Below, piece after piece: positions 12,744 through 24,547 of a stretch of 64,000 nucleotides of DNA (its first letter is position 1; the number at the start of each line of letters is the position of its first letter). A program made the translations under genes and the position numbers. This DNA is from Rotaria macrura. Taxonomy: Eukaryota > Rotifera > Eurotatoria > Philodinida > Philodinidae. The stretch spans positions 46,909 to 110,908 of the forward strand of contig OENT01000469.1 in NCBI GenBank assembly GCA_900239685.1. The letters run 5' to 3'. The notes under the pieces were generated by a model that did no database searches, was not told the DNA's origin, and saw nothing but the letters and a program-made list of their open reading frames with translations.

Positions 12744-12953
12744 CAGGGATTAGCCCAAAGAGAAAAAGTGGGGATAGGGGTTCTTGATATGGATCCCCGT
12801 GCTCCCCGCCCATCCCTCCAGGACAAATTTATTACATAAAAATTGTAAAAGATACTTTTTGAAGCAATTTTGTATAGAAAAAGTGCTGCTTTTCGAAATT
12901 GTGGGGTGGGGGTCCGGATGCCCTGTCCTCTCCCTCTCAATATGCAAATCCTG
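12744..12953. mobile_element. Nested hAT-like MITE (210 bp)
   Basis: Ends CAGGGATTAGC and GCAAATCCTG are inverted repeats apart from a one-base gap, flanked by ATCAAGAG (12736-12743) and ACTAAGAG (12954-12961), a 6-of-8 target-site match. GC-rich termini surround an AT-rich core. It lies inside the 12262-14973 element. No coding capacity. Confidence 0.5.
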
Positions 12954-13155
12954 ACTAAGAGATGGAGAAGTATTTGAAGAGGTTCAATTGGTATTCAATG
13001 GGTTCGAACTATCAAACAACTCTTCATCAGATCATAAAGCATGTGATTCGATCATTGCCATTGATAAGAGAGTCAATTGATTCTATTTAGTAATTGTAAA
13101 TATTTAAATGATTTTTTGTTTATTCTTTCACTACTTAGTATAAATCAATTATCGA

Positions 13156-14627
13156 TAGTGTTTCTAATGAGAATTCGAAGTAAAGTGCAATCGCGCACTC
13201 TGTTTCAGCAGATAAACTGCAACAGTTGCACTCCGTTTCAAGAATTAAAGTGCAGCAAAGTGAAAATATGTAAATATATCTAGAAAAAAGAAATAATAGT
13301 TTATATTTCATACTCTCAGGGGTCGCAGCGGCTCCTCTCTGAAAATCAGAAGTCTTATCATAGCCAAGGCTCTCGATTGTTTTTGGGAGTATTAGGAGCT
13401 GAATATATGGCGGACAGCCTGAATAATGGGAGGGGGTTAGCCAGCCCCCCCCCATTCGTGAACCTTAATCATAGTACTACTATTCAGGATGAAAATTGCA
13501 CAAAAGTATGTTCATCAATGATAGCGCATTGAGATTACTAGATTATATTTCTTCGAATACATATTTCGAGTAGTATTCTCTCCGTTTCGGTAGCTATCTC
13601 TACGTGTGCATTTTCTTTCTCTCATGCATATGGCATTGAGGATAGGATCCCCAGTTCGATTGGATTTCCATTTGTTTCTAGTCGAAATGGGATTTTTATT
13701 AAGAAAGTAGCCTTAAAAAGAAATAAGAAAAAATCGAACTCTCTCTGATTTAAAAATTCTATATCTATCTTTTCAACGCTCAAACCATTTCCCTGCATTC
13801 ACGTCTTCTTCCTTTAATCCTACTTTTCCTTTTCTTGTTATATCTGCTCTTCGCGCACATAAAACAACCAAATTAAAAATAATCAAATAAAAGCATTTAC
13901 AAGAAAACTTAAGTAAATCGACTGAAATGTTGAAATAAGAGTTACAAGATTTAATCCAACTATGCATGGTCCGGAACCGAATAATGTAAATATCAGCGAA
14001 TTACAATTCATAATCACTAATGATGAAATAGCTGCTTTCAAAAAATTAATTGATTCGAAATAATTAAAATTTATACTGATTACAAGAAAAAGAGTGGACA
14101 CAGTAAAAGAAATTGAGTACAATCTTTCTTTTTATAGAAAACACTGAATAAATATGTCTATGGGTTGTTCAGGAAATGTTGAGCATAACCGAATAAAACG
14201 TCAAAATGACGTATATGAGGTCCTACGAAAATAAATCTTAAAAATTTAGGACAAAACCAGGATTTCCAATCAAAAGTAGGAAAATCAGGACACCTTAAAA
14301 CGTCAGAAAATAAATCAGCAAAGTACTGTCACTACGAACCATCTATAGTCTAGACTTTTGTGGACATGTATACATAGTCATTATCTGAAATATAAATAAG
14401 AAAAGATTATTTGCATGAATCAAAGAGCAATAAGCAAGAAAATTGACCTTAAAGACGAAACAATCAATAAATAAAAATATAAAACAAAGTTTAAAATGTT
14501 ATAATAGAGAGCATCACGTCCTGCACTCTATTATTTCGAGTAAATCGCAAAATATCGTGCAAATTAAAAACACAGAGTGGTGCAAGCACTTTGATTTTGC
14601 TTGGTGCACTCATCATTAAAAACACTG
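13156..14627. mobile_element. Nested hAT-like element (1.47 kb) with perfect target-site duplication
   Basis: Left end TAGTGTTTCTAATGAG and right end ATCATTAAAAACACTG are inverted repeats with 13 of 16 matches. Both sides carry the perfect 8-bp duplication ATTATCGA (13148-13155 and 14628-14635). Subterminal GTGCA/TGCAC words recur near both ends (13180-13260 and 14530-14610). A GC-rich block at 13317-13455 may be a further insertion but I could not pair its ends. No transposase ORF is seen. Confidence 0.75.
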
Positions 14628-14981
14628 ATTATCGAAATATGGAAAACGATAAGGAAAGGAAGAATAAAAGAAGTCAGCTTGTCGCTGTTAATTGGATGAA
14701 AATAATGAATAAATATGCGTCCTATAGTGTATATCTAGAATAATGACATCTATCGAAAACTTTTTCACGGTCCTTCGTCGTGCCCCGCTGAAATTCTGTA
14801 CCCACCCGACTCCATCCAAATCCATGCTCGCCCTGTACGAGGCCCACACAGTTTTAAAATTTCCAAACCCACCTCGCCCGCCCGTATCTTGGATAGAACC
14901 CGTGCCCCGAAAATATCGAAGAAATTAAAAAATTGTTCCCTGCGGGTTGAAACCTGTGACCCTCCCACCTCTGGCATCTAG

Positions 14982-16639
14982 AGCTTTAAGATATTTGTTC
15001 CAGTAGCGAGTGCATTTATTAACCAGTGGGATCTCATTTTACACGCATTCGAAAAATTCATCTAGTCAACACTGGTCGTGTAGAACTCGTTAAAGGCATG
15101 TGACATAGAAATGTGCCAAGTTACTTTGTTGACATACTCAGAAAAGCGGGAAAATGGCAAAGAGCCACGTAAAAAAAGTGAGGACATAACAAGCGAACAA
15201 AGTTCTACGTAGTTGTTAGGATGATGTTCCATAAATACGACAAGAATTTATCTTATTGACTCTTTGTCGAATTTTTATTAGTGATTTATTTATAATTGTT
15301 GAACCAGCCCAACTTAGGACTAATCCAATAGCCAAGGTATTTAAACGGCGTGCACTATTTGATAGGATGGTTACCACAGCTTAGACTGAATTTTGGACCT
15401 TCATGTACTCCCCAAGCTCTGACAGACCATAGTGCCTCGGTTTTTTCATCATTTATTGGTTGGACCGAAAGCAATTAATAATACTCCAGATTATCCAGGA
15501 AACCTTAAAGTGTTCTCGTAGAAGTCTATTAACTTTTGAGAGTATTGTCAATTCTGTATCTCTTTCAAGGTATTGCAATAACTTAGTATAGAAAATACAA
15601 CTATAAAAATACATGATATTATCCAAAAAACTGAACAGAATAACCTTTTAAGCATGGTAGGTGGTGTTAGCTGATTTTATCTTTAACGCAGTTTACAGAA
15701 TTCCAATAAAGTACATAACTAATATGCCCTCCTGATATGATTTTCTTGGAGTTGAATAAAAACTCCAAGTCTAATACCTTAATGGTTTTTCTCAAAATAT
15801 GGCTTCCATCTGAAAAAATAAAAATAACTGCCCTTTATAGTTCAAGCTATACTCATTATTTGCTTTTATTTTGAAGTTCTGCATGAGAGCAACTTTTTAT
15901 CCAAGTAGACTTCATATAGTTGATTGTTAATATGAGAAAAGCGCAATTTACCCTCGTCGGTTCATGATTTTTATGCTCATTTGAAGACCATGCCCACTAA
16001 AACATTCATAAAAACGTTGCGAACAGGCGTTAGTTTTAATTTGAAGTTATTCCAAGCTATGTACTTTGTATAGTAGCAAGATAATTTCGATTCTTCTGGG
16101 AAACGTAAAAACAAGCCGAAAGTTTGTTCTAGCAAGATTTATTGGACTCAACTTTTTTTTTGTAAGCGTTTCGCGTTAGAACCACTCATATTTGTAAATT
16201 GCAACTCAGACGGCCTGTTCGAAGTGGTAAATCAATACTGGAGGGGGAGGGCTCCTTAGCCATGTTGAAGACGTGATAGGGATAAGAACATTTTCCAATT
16301 TACCATCAATGCTAGAAAAAAAGAAATATGAAGAGAATTTCTGCTTTTCTTTCTCTATGTAATTAGGTAGGTATTATATTGATTAGAAAAAGAAATACAT
16401 TCTTTTCAATGCCCTCATTATCTTTCTGGATTTCCCTTGATGGAAGATTTCGATCTCTTATTACACAGAAATAACAAAGAATTACATAATATCCAGTTAA
16501 TTATGTGATTCGCAATTATGTTACCCACTGAAAAATATCACTTCTAAAATCAGGATATTCTTAATTATTATTCATGGAAAAATCGGATTTATTGAACAAA
16601 ACTTCCTCCTTTTCAAGAAAATTAAATTGAAACCGATTG
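14982..16639. other. Gene-free stretch
   Basis: No coding region recognised on either strand; ordinary AT-rich sequence with one short G-rich run near 16240. Confidence 0.4.
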
Positions 16640-16775
16640 AAATTCCACCATCCATTAAAAAAATCTATTCCATCAATCTTTTAAAATTTCTTCGCTTTCA
16701 ATCATATTTTAATCAAACAATCGATTGAAATCCCAATCATTTATAATCCAATCGAGGTACTATCAATCGATTGCT
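16640..16775. repeat. AATCGATTG-rich block (minor copy)
   Basis: Contains CAATCGATTGAAATC, CCAATCGAGG and CAATCGATTG in 136 bp, the same self-complementary word that dominates 19335-19765. Boundaries are approximate. Confidence 0.4.
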
Positions 16776-18289
16776 TGTAATAAATTCGCTTGAAATGAGA
16801 TTTCAATCTCTGGGATCCTTTTTGAGGATTTGGTTAAATATTTTAAAATTTTCGCAGATCTTAGTGCTTTCTAGAAGTATACGAATGATGGATATGAATG
16901 ATAACTGGACTTTAGGTTTAACGATTATAGTTCATAAGGGTACCATTGATTGTTATTGAGATAGTGCGGTTTTTTGAATGAAAAGCCAGAAACTTGATTT
17001 TTTATATATGGAGTACCAGTGTCGCCGATTATGATTCATGTAAGAGAAACCTGTATGTCGAAGTCAGCTGAAACCTCTCTTATTTGCCAAAGACAAATGT
17101 AAACTTAAGATGTTGACGAATTTTTTTTGATAGAAAATTGAACTTGTGATTTTCTATGAAAACAAGTCTTTTCGTTCATGTGCAGGAGAGAATCATTTTT
17201 GTTGGTTCTGAATTTAGTGAGAATATAAGATGTAAAGGTTTAGGAACAATGAGTGAGGTTATGAAAACAGCACAAATAAGTCTCATGGTTTTGACTTTCA
17301 AAAAGAACAGTCTTCTGCGATAAAATCCGTGACATTGACCAAGACGAAAGATGTTGTCACTTCTGAAGACATTTGTATTTCAGGATATTCATACTTTGTT
17401 GGACCACCCAGAAAACATACCAATGGTGAAACATTAAGTAAGTTGGCAACGAATAGAATAGGTTGTTCTCCATTTACTGTGAATATTGAACTGATGCGAC
17501 AAAAATTTTCGATACCATTTAGACGAAAAAGAATATTTGAGTCGTCGCTTGTTTTCTCATGGGGAATAAGAGCGAGTGGTAAGACGAATATAACCGATTC
17601 GTAAAACATTAAAAAAGCTGGATATTCGAATTAGAAAACAGTTGAAAAAAGTGCTATCTGCTGTTTAACATATGTACCGAACTTTCGGCTCTTTTTGTTT
17701 TAGATAATGACAAGAATATACGAGATTTGATGATAAGAAAGTGACAAGAATCGTGTTCATTGTTGGATCCATCGAACGGCGCACTGCATGTTAAAGAATG
17801 TGTAAATTCGAGGACATTTCTTGAGCTTAGTTCCGTGAACCCTCAGTGGAGAGAACATGCATTCCTATCAAAAAATGAACAAATACATATGAATTTATAC
17901 GGAACATTAAAAATTTATTCTTGTCAAGATCATTTTCAAACTGAAAAGTGGTGTAATTCGGTAAGGGATCGAAATCATTAATAGTATCAGTAATATGAAT
18001 TACAGTTGGAGTACAGTAAAGTGAGCCTGAAGTGCAGTGGGAGTACTGTGAAGGAGACATGAACTAGGTTTGTTAGTTAGAGCATATTTTCGCCAAATTT
18101 TGGTATCTATATGAGCCATATTTAGCGTTAATTATTGCAACATGCCACTTATAATCTGTTCAAGTGTGATTTAGATAGTGTACGAGCGTACCAAAATTGC
18201 ACGGTTCCTTGAAACCAGATGAATTTTGGTAGCCCTGAGAGAAGATAATCAGTACTATTAAACAAGTAACGCGGCGTAAGCTCCGTCCA
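16776..18289. other. Stretch without a convincing gene
   Basis: Overlapping open frames occur at 17298-17609 and 17827-18060 on the minus strand, but no splice partners or family similarity could be found, so no gene is called. Confidence 0.3.
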
Positions 18290-19271
18290 CCCTCTACTGA
18301 AAAAATAGAATATTTTAAAAGCACTATAGCCAAGCTAGTTCCAGAGCCCTATAATTTAATCTATTGATATTTCCACTGAATAATCATTGCACACAAGCGT
18401 GTTTCTTAAAACGCAGATTTGATCATTCTCATCGAATAACTATACGCTTAAGCCTTCTCCATACCACAACCTAGAGCGAATATTACAAGATAACTTTTAG
18501 TCAGCTGTTTCCTCACCCAGTCCAAGAGTCCTAACTAAACAGACCCTATTGATATAGTATCATTCAATTGTTTTGTGTTGTTCGAAAGTTAATTTCCATC
18601 CATATTATGTTAAATGGCCACTCACGACTAGCTGTTACCATGTTATAATATACTTCCTAGATATATCCGCATATCATACAGATCATTTACAACATTTGAA
18701 ATTCTTTCAAAAAGTCTGTTTCCATGAAAGCCGACAAAACATTAGCACTTGATTGCATACCAGTGAGACACCTGAGTCCTATTTGCTCACAGTTTTCTTC
18801 GACTGGGGTACGCGCTCGCTCGACAATGAACGAACGAACACCAACATGTTAATCTATAGATCTCTGGCATGATCAACACCGTTCCGAAAAAGTTTTTATT
18901 CATCGGCCAGTCGTTCGTCAGTGCCCTTACATGGCGCCACCAATGGTTGCTACACTGTATAAAAAATTGCAGCAATCAAAGTCTCGAAAAACTAAGCACG
19001 GACGCCCCAACCCTAATAACCTTTATTCAAACCTCATAAAAAAATGTTTTTTTGTAAAAACTTCTTTCTCTCTCCTCAAAAAAGTAAAAGCAAAATTTCA
19101 AAAAAATAACAACAGATTCTAGTTCCCCGACCCCGATTACATTCGGTCAACCCTTATTGGGAGGCTACTTGAAATAGGTAAAAAAAACATTTTTTCTGTT
19201 ATTTGTGAACGAACACACACGAACGAACGTAGCAGCTCATTTCGGCGTAAGACCCTCCTTTCAGTAGAGGG
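18290..19271. repeat. Segment bounded by a 13-bp perfect inverted repeat
   Basis: CCCTCTACTGAAA at 18290-18302 is inverted as TTTCAGTAGAGGG at 19259-19271. GGCGTAAG stands just outside the left arm (18273-18280) and just inside the right arm (19244-19251). No target-site duplication is evident, so this may be a decayed element or two copies of a smaller repeat. Confidence 0.4.
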
Positions 19272-19334
19272 AAAATGATTAAGGTTTACGAGTGATTTTG
19301 CATCCGTTGTAGTCATTATTACTGGTTGCATGAT

Positions 19335-19765
19335 TCTGAAATATAATGATAATTCGAATCTATTTTAATTGGTATTTGGGTCGATAGCACTCGATTTACA
19401 CAGGTTATTATCAGATTTATTATTCAGATTATTCTCACAGAAAATCAGACTATTAATCGATTTCAATCTAATAACTAACAGATATCAAATGATTTTCATC
19501 GATTATAATCATAATTATTTTACTTGTGATTCTGAAATGTAATCAAATTTTAATTGATTACAATGAAAATTACAATCGATTGAAATCAAAATTAATATCA
19601 ATCCGCATCAGCCTATTATCAGTGCTATTAATCGATTGATATAGATTGATAATTCTGATTTCAATCGATTGTAATTTTGATTTTGTTGCAGAATAATCCG
19701 ATTATCAATTTCGATTTGGCCCATAGGAATTTGAAATTATAATCAATTATAATCGCTAAAATTTT
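19335..19765. repeat. AT-rich block of AATCGATTG-type palindromic words
   Basis: About 430 bp dominated by variants of AATCGATTGAAATC and AATCTGAT. An internal inverted pair is visible: TACAATCGATTGAAATC near 19570 and GATTTCAATCGATTGTA near 19657. It resembles the interior of the foldback elements at 22-24.6 kb in being made of one short self-complementary word, but lacks the ACCCAGG ends. Its right flank reads TTTTTCACTGGCGGGTA. Confidence 0.5.
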
Positions 19766-22141
19766 TCACTGGCGGGTACAAAGAGAGAGAAATGTATACG
19801 TGCACGTATAACTTTTACGCTGACTTATAATGTCCTTAACTATCTAGTAATATGCACATGGAGCGAGAACGCAAAAGAAGAGAAGAAAAAACAAATGAAG
19901 GCCAAAGAAGATGATAGAGGATAGCACATATAGATATGTCGAGTATGTATTGGCGACATCACTGTAGCAGCCATGAACTGAGATTTGATACAACATGACA
20001 TCAACAGTATGAATTTTGTTTTGTTTTAAATAAAATCAGACTTCATTTTCTCATTCACCTCTTGGATGTTGAACTGTTGCTATCAATGCACTGATGAAAG
20101 AAAAATCTGTCTAGTAACTAGAAACATTTTATTGAGTCATGGTATTCCTGTATTAAACTGTGTCGACATTGATCCAACCTTCCGGCTTTGCGGGCATCTA
20201 ATAAGGCGTCCCATTGATCAAGGTTCGTACTTCGATGTATTTTCAGAAAGGCATAAGGATATCATCGAATATAGGAAGCTTTCGATAAAATAAATATTTT
20301 CTACTTTTCTTCGGCACATTCAATGTATCAATATTTCCTAGCATCAAGAAAATTAATTTATCTTGGAAAGCATGCAGCTTGAATAGCTTCAAAGTATCAA
20401 AAATTCTTGGTTATAATCTCTGTATGAAACAAAACTATATCTTTTTAAAGATGTGTTCGTCATCCTTTCAATGGATTATTGAAAGGTTTTAATTAGATTG
20501 AAAGATAGAATAAAAGCTGAACATAATAGGCTATATGAGATAACTAAAACGAAAAGGGAAACAAAAGTTAGTCACCACTCTATCGATTCATATGTGAAAC
20601 AGCTGTTAGTACAGCTGGTAGAAAAAAGGTCACTCATCAAGATAATTAATCGATGAAGTATCAATGATTTTTAAAAGTATCTGCCGAATATGACTTGCGA
20701 GTACTGACAGATTGATAAATATTAGAGTAACTGCTTTTCATGTTAATCCTATGTTAGATCAAATTCTCCAAGAACACACTTCGTCTTTTATTGGTAGACC
20801 ACAAAAAAATATTTCAGATTCCTTAGAGTGATTGAAATAGATATGCCGACCTATAGTACACGTTTTTTATGCAACATTGGTTTTTCCGAAAACCGAAATG
20901 AATATTTCGCACCCCATTTCGTAGTCGAGTAAAGCCCGAGTATCACCTAGTTTTGATCCAGAATTGACTCGCTGACATACATATCATGAATATGTACCTA
21001 GCATTGGAACAATCTTAATGTATGTAGATCAACCATTATGTTCTCAAGAGAGTGAAATTTGAACGATGATTAACTGAGCGCACGATAGTTGTTCTTCGAC
21101 TTTTGATAGAATTTTGATTTAATCATCGATAAATGCGGAAAATAACATTTCGATTTCAAATTTATTTATGTCAGCACATTCACCCAGACCCTAAAAATGT
21201 ATGAACGGTCATTGTTGTATATAGACCTATGTCAGTTACTGGTTCGTTTGCATATTCTTGTATCGATATAATTCGAATTGCTATTAACTTTATACTTAGA
21301 AGTACATAATGCAATTATTTTCCAATATCTGATTTTCTGTGTTATTCTTGATTAGCTAATTTTTTTTCAAGTACTTCTCCTTTGACGGATCGTTGTATTC
21401 TTCATTTATCATAAGAGCTCTCTCGACTTAGAAGGCGTTCCAATATATATGCCAGCCATTCCAATTTATTTTAGGGGTGACCACAAGTTTAATTGCTAGT
21501 GCTTTTGTTGGCCATCTTAAAGCCATCGTCTGGACATACGTTTTTGTTATCTTTGTGTACTTACTTGTACTAGTTCTTTCTTGGTATTGAAACAAAATAA
21601 ACTAAAGGTACTAAAGCAATGGCTCATTATCACCTGCAAAAGAAAAAAGAATAAATCAATGTTACTTTTCTGCAATGACTACTATTAGAAGTTTTATGAT
21701 GCATTTATTTTGAAAATCTGCTCATCGAATAATGTTTGAAAACGTTTTGCTATAACCAGTTTGAAAAAACGCTTGTTAGCGCAGCTACTATGTAGCTGAA
21801 ATTTGAAACTCTACGGAAAACCAAACCATTGCGAGAAATTTGCTGATGTAAATATTAACCATATAATCTACTAGTCATTTTCTTAAACGTTTTCCCGATA
21901 ATTATTCGCTTAGACTCTGCATCATAACGTCGAATTAAGAAGTTCTGCACATTCCGCCTAAATTCTCTTCTAGATAGCAGAACAGAAAGAAAAAATCATC
22001 GTTATCATGTTGAAGATAGTTTTTAAACTTTTTACAGCTCCAGTATATTAACTTAAAACAAAAGTATTCGAGATAAAGAAATAAAGAGGTGTGTAGATCT
22101 ATCCAAATGGTGTTCGGTCACCAGACATAAAGTCTTTTCGC
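19766..22141. other. Gene-free stretch
   Basis: No exon pair, conserved motif or structured repeat recognised on either strand. Confidence 0.35.
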
Positions 22142-22407
22142 ACCCAGGTGAAAGCATACGGTACGTATACGGTCAAATACGGCCGCAAACCTAGTCCATG
22201 ATTTACGACCGAATTTTAACGGAAATACGGCCGTATCCGATCGATATACGATACAAATACGGCAAAAGTATGGTGAGAATACGGCCGTAAATCATGGACC
22301 TGGTTTACGGTAGAATACGGTCGTTTATGGTGTAATTACGGCGTAGAAACGGCCGTTTACGGCGAAGTTACGGTAATTTACAGTGGACCGTAACCTTCCT
22401 CCTGGGT
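22142..22407. mobile_element. Foldback element A, ACCCAGG ends, TACGGCCGTA interior (266 bp)
   Basis: Starts ACCCAGGTGAAAG and ends CTTCCTCCTGGGT; the ends are inverted repeats, 7 bp exact and more with mismatches. The interior is saturated with TACGG/CCGTA words, several as the palindrome ACGGCCGT. A second internal inverted repeat pairs GTCCATGATTTACGACCG near 22194 with CGGCCGTAAATCATGGAC near 22284. No ORF and no clear target-site duplication. Confidence 0.7.
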
Positions 22408-22842
22408 ATCTTTAATTTGTATCATCTCTAAAAATTGGGCGAATCTTCTTACTATCATTCAATTCTCTGTTGCATTTCAGATTGTATATATAATCTGCGA
22501 GTGTAACTGGGAATATGAATTCTTCAACGCGAGAAATTTTCTCAAATTTTTTACACTACACATTCGCGTATGCAGTAAAATGTTTCAATTGGGACAACTC
22601 GCCCTGAAAGCATCTTCCTTTGTTTGGTGACATGTATGTAGATAAAAGATCACTAATACGTTTGTTTTGTATCAGATAATAATAATTGATCAAATTTCGA
22701 ATAAAAAACGTAACCGGTCGAGAAATTTGTATGATCGTTTCTCAGTGTTGAATAACCAATAACTCTTAATCTATATTTTATCGTCGATTTTCCAAAAAAA
22801 AGAAGAACAATTATACTTTATAGTAATTGAATTAAATAATCT
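22408..22842. other. Spacer between elements A and B
   Basis: 435 bp of ordinary AT-rich sequence with no gene or repeat recognised. Confidence 0.4.
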
Positions 22843-23189
22843 ACCCAGGTCGAACAAGCACGGTCGTAAACGACCGTATATGGAGAAATACGGCAAAATA
22901 CATGGTCCAGTATTACGATCGTATATCTCCGTATCGCATACGGGGAAATTCGACGATATATGGAGAGTAAAACGATCGTTTATGGTCCTCGTATACAAAA
23001 TCCGTAAACGCCTTCCGTTTTCTACCGTATTCCTCTATATACGAACGTATTTGTCCGTATACGACACGGCGATATACGACCGTAATACTGGACCATGTAA
23101 AACGCTATAATACGACCGTTTACGATCGTGTGGAGAGCGTATACGGACGTTTACAGCCGTATACGAAGTCTGTAATCGTCGACCTGGGT
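22843..23189. mobile_element. Foldback element B, ACCCAGGTCG ends, TACGG/CCGTA interior (347 bp)
   Basis: Ends are a perfect 10-bp inverted repeat, ACCCAGGTCG and CGACCTGGGT. The two halves are reverse complements over much of their length: ATGGTCCAGTATTACGATCG near 22902 matches the complement of CGACCGTAATACTGGACCAT near 23078. The interior uses TACG[AG][TC]CGTA words like element A, to which it is related in vocabulary but not by simple alignment. No ORF and no clear target duplication. Confidence 0.75.
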
Positions 23190-24183
23190 CGGAATGATTC
23201 TCCGGGTTCTAGCTTATTAGTTGCTCAACTACCAAGCTGATGACGATCGGTATGATCTTGTATGTAACTGATAGCAATAAACTAGAAGAGGCTTTTATAT
23301 GACCTCAAATATTCTCTATCTGTCTTGAATACTTATTTTTTTTTAATTCGATCTACTGATACTTAATTCATTAAGCGCACGAGTTCGTATATTGCATAAC
23401 TCGGTTGTTTTATAGTAAAACGAAAATAATGTCACTATAGAAAAGTTGGACACCCATTGTAATGATCGAAATCATCTTACTCATATCAAAACGTAGAGAA
23501 TGGATTTAAATGTGAATGAATATGCATAGAAACGTTTTAATTGATATTCACATCACACTGAAGTTAGCCTTCTACAATGATAGTCATACACTTCGAAAGT
23601 GATCTTCAACAATTTCTTTGGTACAATATTTCATAAAAATCCATCGATGTTAATATTCATTTCGCTAGTAAATACAAGATTGATGATGTAAAATAGTCGT
23701 AAATTATTTTAACTGATATATTCAATTCATCGGCTATTTGAAAATACTCTAGAAAACAATTACTATTTCGAAAATAATGCGAAACGAAACTCAGTGTTGG
23801 AAACTTGACAAATATTTGATATTTCTCTTTTCATGTCATCGGCACATCTTTTATGGATGACTTCTAATTATGACTCCGAAAGTATTCGTTTGCATACAAT
23901 AGAAAAATAAATACTCATTACTCTATTTTTCTTGATGATTTACTGATCAAATAGTATAATATTGTAAATATCCGTCACATTCAATTTACCATATAGGAGA
24001 AATATGATCTGAGAATGTCATTTGATTGAATAAATAAGTATCGATGAATAATAAATTAAGTTGTACATATTATTCTGTAAATATTGACGATATTTCTTTT
24101 GTCGTACGTTACATTCAAATGAATTGAACTGTATCGTACGTGGATAATCAATTATGACGATGAAAATCAATTTATTCTCTTNT
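23190..24183. other. Spacer between elements B and C
   Basis: About 1 kb with no gene or repeat recognised. A single undetermined base (N) stands at 24182, two bases before element C. Confidence 0.4.
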
Positions 24184-24486
24184 ACCCAGGGCAAACAACC
24201 AGATGTTAAGATCTGATAAGATTCTGCATCTGATCTTGTATGATCTTGTAAGATCAGACGAAAAATCGTATGAAAATCGTAGTCTCTGAGATCTTGCATC
24301 AGATCAGACATTCAGATTCTTGAAAGATCATACACATTTATAAGATCTTTCAAGAATCTGACTGTGCGATCTGATGCAAGATCTCAGAGACGACGATTTT
24401 TTGTCAGATTCTTGTCAGATTTCACCCATATTCCAAGATCATGTATGTAGTTCATAAGATCTTGTGTCAGAGTTTTCGACCTGGGT
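24184..24486. mobile_element. Foldback element C, ACCCAGG ends, AGATCTTG interior (303 bp)
   Basis: Starts ACCCAGGGC and ends CGACCTGGGT. The interior is made of AGATC/GATCT words and contains a hairpin with about 60-nt arms: 24273-24331 and 24341-24400 are reverse complements with only a few mismatches around a loop of about 9 nt. The right end is identical to that of element B over CGACCTGGGT, yet the interior vocabulary is entirely different. The N at 24182 adjoins the left end. Confidence 0.75.
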
Positions 24487-24547
24487 GCTAATTCGTACTC
24501 AAATAAGAAAATAGATTTCTCCCGTCGGATCAGTTACTGTTTCCACA

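Larger units (their letters stand above)
12262..14973. mobile_element. hAT-type non-autonomous transposon (outer copy, 2.7 kb)
   Basis: Terminal inverted repeats CAGAGGTGGG (left) and CCCACCTCTG (right) match the CAG-type ends of hAT elements. They are bounded by an 8-bp target-site duplication with one mismatch: GCACCTAG at 12254-12261 and GCATCTAG at 14974-14981. About 200 bp at each end is strikingly GC-rich and rich in CCCG/CCCAC words, unlike the surrounding DNA. No transposase ORF is present. Two younger elements lie inside (12744-12953 and 13156-14627), explaining much of its length. Confidence 0.75.

Noticed and set aside
12990..13020. GGGTTCGAAC resembling a tRNA B box
   Set aside because: No matching A box, acceptor stem or anticodon arm could be found around it.
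17298..18060. Minus-strand open frames (103 and 77 codons) with a hydrophobic N terminus
   Set aside because: No family similarity, no consistent splice links between them, and opposite-strand frames of similar length; not called as a gene.
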